The notes under the pieces: model-generated | What the model saw: the letters and a program-made list of their open reading frames with translations, nothing else | Databases searched by the model: none | Told to the model about the DNA's origin: nothing | Assembly (NCBI RefSeq): GCF_014066305.1 | Contig: NW_023501040.1 | Span: 682,001 to 746,000 of the forward strand | DNA length: 64,000 nucleotides | Direction: 5' to 3' | DNA from: Letharia columbiana | Lineage: Eukaryota; Ascomycota; Lecanoromycetes; Lecanorales; Parmeliaceae | Translations under genes and position numbers: made by a program | In this document: positions 55,088-64,000 of the stretch, in pieces | Numbering within the stretch: position 1 is the first letter of the stretch | How the letters are laid out: each line of letters opens with the position of its first letter

Positions 55088-56128
55088 CTACAAAAAGAAC
55101 CCCATCAACACAGCAATCGACAACGCACTACCCGCCAGCTGGAGACCCATAGCCTTGCGCTCCGCGGCATCGCCGGTGAACGGTATAGTAGAGTTGGTAC
55201 CGTTGATGCTGGCACTGCCGTTTGCGAACGCGTAGGGAGCGGATGGGGTCGGGAGGGTGGAGTACTAGAGGAGTAAGGTCATGTTAGCGGGGGATGCCCC
55301 TTTTGGGTGTAAAAGACAAGAAAGGAAATGTATGGTCGTTAGGGTAGAAGTGGATAGATAGTACGAGAGCGGTTGCTGTGGTGGGTTTTCGAGGCTGTCT
55401 GAATAAGGAGATGTTGTTGGTGGCGTGGGAGAAGAAGAAGCAGCAGTGCTAGTGACGAGACACAACTGCGGCAGATGACGTTGTTGAAGATGCCACAGAA
55501 GGCGATGCCACCGAAGGAGGAGTGGTCGACGGAACGGAAACAACAACCCGATTTAGGAGAGGATGGAGAAGGATATCAGGTTCATGGTTTTCTATCACTT
55601 ACCGAAGAAGAAGCACTGCTCGTCACAGCCGCCGTTTCAATCGCACTCGGCACCGACGCAGCGGTTGTGGCCGGGATGATGCTCGAGGCTGTGACGCTGG
55701 GGGTGGGGATGCTGAGGGTGACGCCGACGGCGTCGCAGATTTGTTGCGCGAAGGCCAGGGTGACTAAGAAAAGGGGTGACCGTCAGCGACGAACGTGCGT
55801 GCTCCGGGGTTTGGGGTCGAAGAGGGGGCGGGGAGCTTACCCTGCTGGTCCGCGGCGGAGCAGACCGTTTCGATCAGGCTGTGCAGCGAGGTCACGAATT
55901 TGGAGTCGCCGCAGATGCAGGCGAAGTCGGATTCCGCGCAGCCCGTGGCGGAGATGCCGGCTTCTGCTGCGGATTGCTGGAGATGATGTCAGGATCATGG
56001 TGCTTCGAGGAAAAGGGGGTCTTTGAAGAGGTGGCTGTACTTACAGCACAAGTGGGGAGTTCAGTAAGGCTTCCGGCGCTGGCAAAGGGTGCGGCCAAGA
56101 TGGCGAGAGCAGCGATGGAGTACTTCAT
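55088..56128 (-). CDS. CFEM-domain GPI-anchored protein
   Basis: Four exons (56128-56045, 55976-55841, 55763-55603, 55264-55088) join in frame to 185 residues. The signal peptide MKYSIAALAILAAPFASA is followed by a CFEM domain: ELPTCAQSAAEAGISATGC, ESDFACICGD, LIETVCSAAD, FAQQICDAVG. CFEM proteins of fungi sit in the wall or membrane, and some bind heme for iron uptake; others affect host contact. Only six of the usual eight cysteines are seen, and the Asp used for heme binding (before ACIC) is present. A Ser/Thr-rich stalk and a C-terminal hydrophobic tail (LQLAGSALSIAVLMGFFL) preceded by small residues indicate a GPI anchor. The last intron is long (338 bp), and an alternative exon may lie within it. 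Confidence 0.8.
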
Positions 56129-58891
56129 TGTTGTTTCTTTTCTGTTGGAAGTGAAGGCTTCTAGTATGTTTTTGTGGTTTGAGAATAGTAAACGCGATGT
56201 TCTTCAGTGTGATAAGATCTTTTAATGAGAGTGTGGGAAGGAAGGAGAAGAAATTTGACTGAGGAGAAAGATAGAAGAGGGTCGTCGAAGCGACGGTTGC
56301 AATACATTCCTCTTAAGAGGGACTGGAATGAACGCTTGCGGACAAAGACCGAGAATGGGCGCATAGCGAACGCGAACGTCTTTATCCTCCTTGTCCACCA
56401 TGTCAAGGAAAGGCAGTTTTGAGCCGCCTCTGTGGCTGCTGCCCGTTTGTTCAATGGTCGATGGAGCTCAAAGGCAGATTGGGTCTTGGACTCGTCCCGT
56501 CTTTAACATGGAAGGAATTTCGTATTGATGCCGACGCCAAAAGGCTGGAGAAACAGTGGGATTGAGGAAGTGCTTGGACAGACAGTGGAGATTTAAGAAG
56601 CTTGAGCTGGTGGCAAGTCTTCACGTTTTCGAGCGTAACTCGTCTTTCCATTTTCTCTTTTCTCGAGTTGATGAAGGGGATACTGAGCAGCATCGAAGCA
56701 AGTCAGCCATATCCATATCCATATCCATATGCACCTTCCTTTCCTGACATACTGAGAAGAGTAGATGATAAAGAGTAGAGAGTAGAGAGTAAAGAGGATT
56801 GTACGCTAGCACATGTATGATGTGGACTGGGAATGACGTTGGTAATAGATTCTTGATGTTAAAGGCCGATTTAAGAAGTGGATCTCTCGTAATGAAGCCT
56901 GAACTCGTATCTTACGATGTCGTGACCCATGACCCGTGGACCCGAAGCCACCGGTGCCACCTTCCTGCAAGTGCACGCAGATCTGGGACGCAACGATAAC
57001 CATACATTATAGATTTGCCCGCGTAAACGGCTCATCCCGAATACGTCCTCACTGCTCATGGAATGTCAGCTAGCTACTTTCCGTCCCAAGAGCCCTGAAA
57101 GGTTTGCTGGGAGTAGATCTGGCAGCTATGCAGTCCTAGGTATGGCAGACGTCGTATAAATGCAGTAAGCTTTGCGACCCTTTTGCAATTTGGAGCAGCG
57201 CCAGCACAGCATGTTGACTTGGGATTGTACAGACGACTTTACTGGCTGGTACTACTATCCCACATGTCGCCTTCACTGGCATCGGACACGCCGATGGCAG
57301 AGGACTCTGACCGCTATAAAAGGGCCAAGTACAAGGGATATCTGCTCTACAAGCCACCCATCGTGCATCTTTTTGCAAATGGACACAGAGGAGCTTCAAA
57401 TCAGAACGCATGGACAAGGTGTGCATCTTTTCTTAAGCACACGCTCTCGGTCACGGTTTTCCAATGATGTACCGTCCAACGGCGAGGAGAAACCAGTATA
57501 CGCGTATTCATCTTCCAGAAGTAGAGACGCTTGCCGTGGGGATTCTGGAATCGAGATGGCATACATCATACATGAACTCAGCTTTCGGTTTGAATGTCGC
57601 GTGCGTTGGCATGCATGTTCTTCCCGCAATTGAAGCAAGCAAGATCTTTTGCCGCATGAACCCGGCAATTAGAAATTTCAGGGCTGGGCCTTTTTCCCAA
57701 CAAGTCTTCCAGATAGTGGTGGTGAAACAAGTGAACAGGTCCTTGTAAGTTGTGGGTAAATGTTCAGTGCTTGATGGACAGCTGACCTTGACGATTGGCA
57801 CACCATACTCCAAGCGGTGACTGAATTGCAAATCTCATCTGCCGCCTGTTGTTTTAATTGCGCCCGGCGGTCACAAGGTCAAGGTGTCTGCGCGAAGAAG
57901 CTCGATACGACATGTTGAGTGCTTAGAAGCGACTTGGGTGCAGTGCCACGTCAAGAAGAGCAAGAGTTGAAGAAAGTTCGGATGATGTCACGTTTTTGCC
58001 ACGTGCATCGATCACACCGCTCATCGACGTTGTATTCCTTACTGAGATTTGGCGGCGCAGATCTTTTTCTTTGTTGATTACATGTATCTTCTTTGTCATG
58101 TAAGACACTGTTTTACAGGCAAAACCTTCATTCTGATCCTCGTTTCTTACAGTATCTTATATGCAATGGGGCCTTATAGCAGTCTGATTTCGAACACTCT
58201 AAAGTAAGTACCGTAGGATAGTCTCACGCGGTGCCCAAGAAGGGCCTAAGGTAAACCTGGGCCAAATCCGCCAGATTCGACCAAGACTAACCTTAATAAA
58301 GATAAAGATACGATCTTTAGTGCTACGAACCGGCGATCTCCCCACCCAGCCCAGGGGACTACTATTTTGCAGCCTAACTGTGGCGTACTACTAGTACCTA
58401 CGACTGAAATCGTTTATTTGGAACGGTATTTTTATATGCAACGGGGGTCTTAATCTTATAGCGATTTGGTTTATTACAAACTTGCTGGTCGCATACCTTA
58501 CCTTACCTTACCTTACAAGTACCTTCCAAGTGGCCGGGATTTTCAACAGGTGACCCTCCTCCTATCTTCCCAGCGAGCCAATCATTAAATTTACGTACAT
58601 GGAAAATTCCTGTCTCCTTGCAATAATGTCCCGCTCATTGTCGCTTTGTCCCTGCTTTATGAAACCAGCTCCGCCTCCCCCCATTATTGCTTTCAGGTAC
58701 CCGTTTCAACATATCTACCAAGGATACATATACCTTGGAAACTTGTAATTTGAAGTGTAGCGTTTTGCCATTCTTATGTGCGCTGACATAAATTGTCATT
58801 GTATGACAGGCTTCACTTTGCTGTTCGCCTGCAACCATGTCCATGACATAACATATGAATCTTCGCTCGCCCAGTGAGCGAGCTGCCCGAG
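56129..58891. other. Gene-poor stretch, 2.8 kb
   Basis: Left: promoter of the CFEM gene. The stretch holds an ATATCC-type microsatellite near 56708-56730. A minus frame at 57831-57508 could be a small two-exon gene (MQFSHRLEYGVPIVK then DLFTCFTTTIWKTCWEKG), but no family is recognised. A pentanucleotide repeat lies at 58495-58516. Nothing else is supported. Confidence 0.4.
58495..58516. repeat. ACCTT pentanucleotide repeat
   Basis: Four to five copies of ACCTT in tandem. Confidence 0.85.
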
Positions 58892-60512
58892 ATGGTCGGA
58901 GGCTTGCCAGAGGGTTTGGTCAGCAATAAGAAGGGCGTTACAGTGGGGTTAGACGAGGCTGTTACCTTCGAAGCTGAGGATACTCTGAAATTATGGCGAA
59001 GTATGCTACCTCAGCCAAACTTCTTCTTCGCGAGACAGCTCACATTGTCGATTTCCTAGTCTACTCGTCAGGGAATGCAGCCATTGCAGAGAATGTGGGC
59101 CAAAGACTCGAGAACTTCTTTTGGAGGATTGCGATGAGTGATCGTGTACGAGAGCGTCTAAGTGGTGCGCTGATCGGTAGGCAATTTAATAGCATAAGCC
59201 AGGGTGGTTACATCAGAACCACACCAACGCCATCGCCGCGATCCTCAAGAAGTCTAGGTAGCTATGACAGAGGAGCTCGCTCGATCACCTCTACCAAAAG
59301 TGCAGTGTCAAGCTCGCCAGCCTCGCCCAAGGCTGAACCTGTTCCGCCTGATGAGAAATTGGAGGGTCCCTCAGTCACGCCATCGCTTCAAAGTTCTTTA
59401 CAAATGTCTTCAGAAGCCACTACCAAGGCAAAGGAGAACAGGCAAACAACAACCACTCGGCCGCCGCCAATACTGAAGAAGTTAAGCTCGGGCTCTAATC
59501 GATCATCAAAGAGCTCCTCTGTTTTGTCTCCAGCTTCCCGAGAAGTATGGTCTACTGCAGGTGCTGGCAATGAGGAGGCTGTCAGCCTCGACGATGATGC
59601 CATACCTACAGAATCACTTGTTCCCATCGCCGGAAAATCTGCCCGTAAATCGACTACGACACGCTTCAATGAGGAGGTCGCGGTATCGATTCCCAAAGTT
59701 TCTACTGTCTCACGATTATCCGGTGGTCGTCTGTCTGGCGAAAGCAGTCAGCGATCCGGAAGGAGGAATCCTATAGTAGTGGCCACTGCCGGTGCGAGTA
59801 AGAGAAGACCCCCTGTCATGCGGCAAAGGTCATCGCAAGCTTCCTCCTTTGGCGTCTCGAAAGACGCACCTTTGAGAAGTTCATCTTCACCAAATTTGGC
59901 TCGGAGTATGAAGCCTACTTTTACGATCACCGCTAAGAGTCCCAGCCAAGAAGCAGAAACGGAAGCATCATCGCTAAGACGATTACGAGCGGCAAGTCCG
60001 CATCCTTCGAAGCATCGCAGGGGTCGCCCCCAAGTCCACCATCCGGCGAGGAACCGGCGGTTGACTTTGGCGGTGAGGATGCGGGGGCACGAGAGCCTTC
60101 TACGAACCCAATCTCAGGACCTACGCTTGGTGAAGAGATAGCTAACGCCAATCCTGAGATATCCAAACCCCTTGTGGATCCCGAGTTCAGGTCTAAGTTT
60201 GTGGACAAGACACGACCCTCGCACCGATCGTTCACGAACATTTCCACCTTTGCACGCAAATCCACCGCAGCTGTGCCAACAGCTGCCTCGTTCCAAGCCT
60301 TAGGCATGCTAGACACAGGCCAAGGTACACCCACTGCCGGCAGGAATAAGGGCAAAGAGGCTTTCAAAAATGAGATAGTCGCGCTCAAAGCCCCTGCATC
60401 CGCGGGACCTGAGCCACCAGCCGGGACCTCCCAGCCTTTACCGAGGACGAAGGGCCAGCTTACGCTACTGCTCGAGAGGGAGCAGAATCGGTCTGTGGGT
60501 CAGGAACACTGA
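58892..60512 (+). CDS. areA-GATA-like (DUF1752) protein, two frame breaks
   Basis: Reading ATG 58892 (MVGGLPEGLVSNKKGVTVGL...EDTLKLWR), then a second frame from about 58999 (KYATSAKLLLRETA...QRLENFFWRI), then a third from about 59973 (AKTITSGKSASFEASQG) to the stop at 60512, gives one coherent protein of about 540 residues. The N-terminal LWR...RLENFFWRI stretch matches the short DUF1752 motif of fungal proteins named after the areA N terminus; that label does not prove DNA binding. The rest is Ser/Pro-rich, with KKLSSGSNRSSKSSSVLSP and TTTRFNEEVAVSIPKV. Both frame changes need one base more than the sequence has, and I find no intron at either. An upstream exon may add a few residues. Confidence 0.55.
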
Positions 60513-62102
60513 TTTGAAAGGCCGGCAAGCCTTGATGTCATGATGGTGGGAATGGATGCAACACCAGCCATTTGAGTTGTTGTATGACTACTGTACTACT
60601 ATTGTATCTTCGCAAGCATTTTGGAGTTGCAACTTGAGCGTTTCAGCGAGCTGGCATGGCATTGCATGGTGTCGTTGGAAGTTTCTCTGGGTACATACTC
60701 GTATGCTCCTTGTACTATAGACCGCTTACTACGATGTACCACTTCGCATAGCACCGTTGAATTTGATAGATAGAGTCTAGGTTCCGTGACATGATACTTG
60801 AATGTGAATGGCAACGATGAACCAACGGTATTTCTTATGTGCGTACACTCGCCAGTAACGCACACCAAGCATGTTTCAAGCACCATGCATTTTTGAGGTG
60901 GGCCTGAAATAACACCCTGAGCCTCTTACGATATGTCCTGCTCGAAAGACCCTCGGTTAGCCGATGAGAGTCGGGTATCCATAAGGTACTTTATACGTAA
61001 TGGGTCTCATCCCTCATTTCACTGAGTACATCGGTGTGGCGTCCTGAACAAACCCTGGCCACACACATCTGTTATCGTAAATCGCCATTCGAGTAGAAGA
61101 AGTGAACAGGGTTGAATCCACAAGCCATGCTATGAGTTCCATTAGCGCGCTTTTCTGTTGTCCGAGCAAACGAGATCACCATCCAAAGTCCAACGGATTT
61201 TCTGGCGCATCATGGAGTTTTACGAAGGGCCACATCGTTGTCATGGCCAGGCCCAAAAGTTCGTCAACTAGGTATGGGACAAAGAAGCAGACATGCCAGG
61301 TTGCTTGTCCCGGTCTGCTTCAGCCCAAGCATGTATCCGCCATCCGATGTCTATCCTCTAATAGACTATTGTGCCACTATCTTGCCATATCAACAGGGAG
61401 ATGAAGCTGATAACACCATACTACAACGCATACGGGTAATGGACTCCTGGCCGGCGCAGTCTGGGGTCGGTCAAGAATCCGACGACGGTGAGCTCTCGTC
61501 AAGTGAGGAATCTGAACGCGCCAGTGTGGACGGGGGGAAAGTTTCTTTGATCGGCCACTTAGACAGCGTATCGCTCGGATGTAAACACGTGGCATTCTAG
61601 GTAGCGTGGAATTGGCCCCGAGCTTTTGGAAGACAGAGGTGCACTCGCCGGTGAACAAAGGGTTCTACCCTGAAACTGCCTGCTAGGTACTGGGGATGTA
61701 CTCCAAGCGCTAGGCCATTCGAACAGAGGGACATAGGGCCATGATCAAAGGGACCCGTGCCTGAACGCTGCTTTAAGAAAGTCGTTTATTTGCGTTATGC
61801 TTCCATGATGCGACCGGAGCACCAGGCAGCCGGCCTTCGGGCTCCAGATTGATTGTAGAGAAGATCAGACAGCATCCAAGATTTGCATCATATTCGATAT
61901 ACGTATCTACTTCTTGCTCTTAAAACCTGTAAAGAAAAAGCCTTTGGCATGAAGTAGTAGTCGAGTGACCTCGGTCCCAAGAAAGCGCCTAGCAACCGGT
62001 TGCCCCTCGGCTTAAAATAGTAAACAATCTTCTTTCGAACCATCGACTATCTAAAAACCGAAAATCAGACTTGACACTCCACGCTCAATCACCACACCCA
62101 TC
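60513..62102. other. Gene-poor stretch, 1.6 kb
   Basis: No supported gene. Plus frames at 61102-61404 and 61238-61600 overlap, with no motif. The right end is the promoter of the kinesin gene. Confidence 0.45.
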
Positions 62103-64000
62103 ATGGCAGCAACAGACCAATCCCACAAACCTTCTCCTACCTCCCTCTTCCAAGTTTACCTCCGCCTGCGTCCTCCGCCGTCCCCCCTCGTCCAATTGAC
62201 ACAACAATCCCTCTATCCGCTCCTTGCGCCCTCAGAACGCTATCTCACAGTCGAAGCCCCTGGTAAAGAATCGCAAGATGGAATGCCGACACACATCACG
62301 ATCCATCCGCCCAGCGACTCCCGGAAGCGAGCAGTGGAGAAGTTTGCGTTTACGAAGGTGTTTGAAGAGCAGGCGGAGCAGATTGATATTTTCAGAGGGA
62401 CGGGCGTGGTGCCGTTGATCGAGGGTGTGCTGGGAGAAGGCAGAGACGGGTTGCTTGCTACATTGGGGGTTACGGGGTCGGGGAAGGTTCGTTCATAGCA
62501 CTGTCAATGCGCTTGGGAGGTTGGGTTTGGCTGATGTGTGGCCAGAGTCATACGATACTAGGATCGAAATCGCAGAGAGGGCTGACCCAACTATCTCTGG
62601 ATCTCTTATACCGCTCCCTTGACACGCAGACGCTGCATTCAGCAAACCATCCGTCGTTGATCGCATCCCTAAATGCCACCGACGCCTCAGAAGCCCAAAT
62701 CTTCTCTGCCTCAGGCTTCCTGGACAATGTATACGGAGACTGTCTGCAAGAGCCGTCCCGCTCGAGAGCCCCAACACCCATGATGGTAGGCAATCCTTCT
62801 CGTTCGTCCCTCAAGGTCCCCCATTCTTCATTGAAGGTACATCATTCGACTGGTCCGAGAAGCCAGTGGTCGATCCTGAGTCTCGATGCTGGAACTCCTT
62901 CTCCCGAAGAAACAGACAGCTCAGTTGTCAAAGAGGACAAGGCAGCGTCTGTACCCAATGCAGAGCAGACTCCCAATCATATGAGCAGCCTTCCGTCCCA
63001 GCTCTCTGTTTGGAAACTCCCAATCCCGAGGATGACAAGAAAGCAAGCTAAAGTGCGGTTTGGTGATAACCTACAGGACCCAGCCTTTACCCCTAGCGTG
63101 CCTAAACGCAAGCTTCCCCAACGACCTTCTGCGCTCCCACAGTTCCCAGACATCAGCGACCTCGCCTTTTCTGTCGAGCCGAATGCGGAATACGCGATCC
63201 TAGTCTCGATGTATGAGGTATACAACGACCGCATCTTTGATCTTTTGTCGGTGCCAAGCAATCAGAAAGACCTTCGTCGAAGACACTTGCTCTTCAAATC
63301 AACCGAAGCATCACCAGATCGGAAGGTGGTTGCTGGCCTGCGCAAGGTAGTGTGTGGGAGCTATGAAGAGGCGTTGATAGTGTTGGAGACGGGACTGATG
63401 GAGCGGAGGGTTGCTGGAACTGGAAGCAACAGCGTCAGCTCGAGGAGTCATGGCTTCTTCTGCGTCGAAGTGAAAAGGCGGCCAAGAGGTGGCTTGTCAA
63501 ACTCATGGACCGGCTCTCAGCTGACTGTCGTTGACCTGGCTGGATCCGAACGTGCTAGAAATGCAAAAACCGCAGGAGCAACGCTGGCAGAAGCTGGAAA
63601 GATCAATGAAAGCTTGATGTATCTCGGCCAATGTTTGCAGATGCAGAGCGACAGTAACGATGGTACAAAGGTAGGAAAGACTGTCTAAGTATGGGGATGA
63701 ATGTTAATTTTCGGTAGCCGACCCTGGTTCCTTTCCGCCAATGCAAGCTGACCGAGCTGCTCTTCTCCAATTCCTTCCCCTCCTCTTCTCATCACCACGC
63801 GACCCACACCACGCACCATAGAAACGCCCAGAAGGCCATCATGATCGTGACCGCTGATCCATTGAACGAGTTCAATGCTACCTCCCAAATCCTACGGTAT
63901 TCCGCTCTAGCCCGCGAAGTTACCGTTCCTCGCATACCATCGGTCTCCAGTACAATCCTTTCCAATACCACTGGCAGAACTCCTAGTGGTCAGACGTTGC
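62103..64000 (+). CDS. Kinesin motor protein, kinesin-6-like, cut by the window end
   Basis: Three exons (62103-62486, 62546-63670, 63718 onward) join in phase 0; at least 597 residues lie in the window. N-terminal FQVYLRLRPP starts the motor domain. The P-loop GVTGSGK and the following SHT are split by intron 1. Switch I is SNSVSSRSHGFFCVEV, switch II is LTVVDLAGSERA, followed by GKINESLMYLGQCL, VPFRQCKLTELL and the neck-proximal ADPLNEFNATSQILRYSALAREV. About 150 disordered residues are inserted between the P-loop and MYEVYNDRIFDLL, a mark of the kinesin-6 group (MKLP, KIF20, fission yeast Klp9), which bundles midzone microtubules in anaphase. The P-loop reads GVTGSGKSHT, with Val-Thr for the usual Gln/Pro-Thr. 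Stalk and tail lie beyond the window. Confidence 0.85.

Noticed and set aside
57172..57633. Plus-strand 153-residue frame
   Set aside because: No domain, overlaps frames on both strands, and has many Cys/Trp/Arg codons typical of non-coding translation.
58200..58480. Possible tRNA or 5S gene
   Set aside because: I found no acceptor-stem pairing with a GGTTCRANYCC-type T arm here, nor anywhere else that I looked in the window.

Overview
The window looks like nuclear DNA of a filamentous ascomycete (Pezizomycotina, probably Dothideomycetes). Genes lie on both strands and are cut by short introns, mostly 45-110 bp with GT/AG ends and CTAAC-type branch sites. There are no operons, and the protein set is typical of moulds: a Pfa5-type palmitoyltransferase, a CFEM protein, an RfeG-like protein, an areA-GATA-like protein, and an arginine-rich protein ending in a YVMEYLRYEDVLRLVE-type tail. 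The class-level assignment is inference. I saw no virus, integrated transposase, CRISPR array, rRNA or recognisable tRNA. Gene models were joined by hand, and splice sites were checked for frame unless stated otherwise.

Layout. 0.4-3 kb: a SnoaL/NTF2-like protein and the ribosome-assembly WD40 protein Sqt1. 3-8.3 kb: gene-poor, with two small W-C-x2-C proteins. 8.4-10.2 kb: Pfa5-type palmitoyltransferase. 10.6-12.7 kb: a third small Cys-rich protein and a cluster of strong hairpins. 13-16.2 kb: a 1022-residue coiled-coil protein ending in a 22-residue tandem repeat. 17.3-20.7 kb: a TBC/EF-hand Rab-GAP (Gyp2 type). 21.2-23.6 kb: an arginine-rich repeat protein with duplicated exons. 25.4-26.7 kb: an RfeG-like putative regulator. 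28.2-29.7 kb: a BTB protein. 30.6-32.7 kb: a glucosyl-3-phosphoglycerate synthase apparently fused to a tyrosine-phosphatase-like domain. 34.6-38.2 kb: a nitric oxide synthase with oxygenase and reductase parts. 38.6-40.7 kb: DNA polymerase eta. 41-42.9 kb: a small membrane protein and a GST-like protein. 44.1-45.5 kb: a tail-anchored inositol polyphosphate 5-phosphatase. 45.8-47 kb: a His-rich single-pass membrane protein. 48.8-50.3 kb: a membrane acyltransferase. 52.3-54.8 kb: a second Rab-GAP (Gyp3/Msb3 type). 55.1-56.1 kb: a CFEM GPI protein. 58.9-60.5 kb: an areA-GATA-like protein. 62.1 kb to the edge: a kinesin, cut by the window end.

Most genes are unrelated housekeeping or accessory genes and share no pathway. 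The most notable locus is 30643-32667. There a bacterial-looking GT81 glycosyltransferase reads, through a well-formed 50-bp phase-0 intron, into a phosphatase domain. That suggests one polypeptide doing both steps of glucosylglycerate synthesis. The second notable gene is the fungal nitric oxide synthase, whose oxygenase motifs are intact but whose FMN and NADPH motifs look eroded. Three genes (RfeG-like, BTB, areA-like) have apparent single-base frame breaks, either assembly errors or decay.
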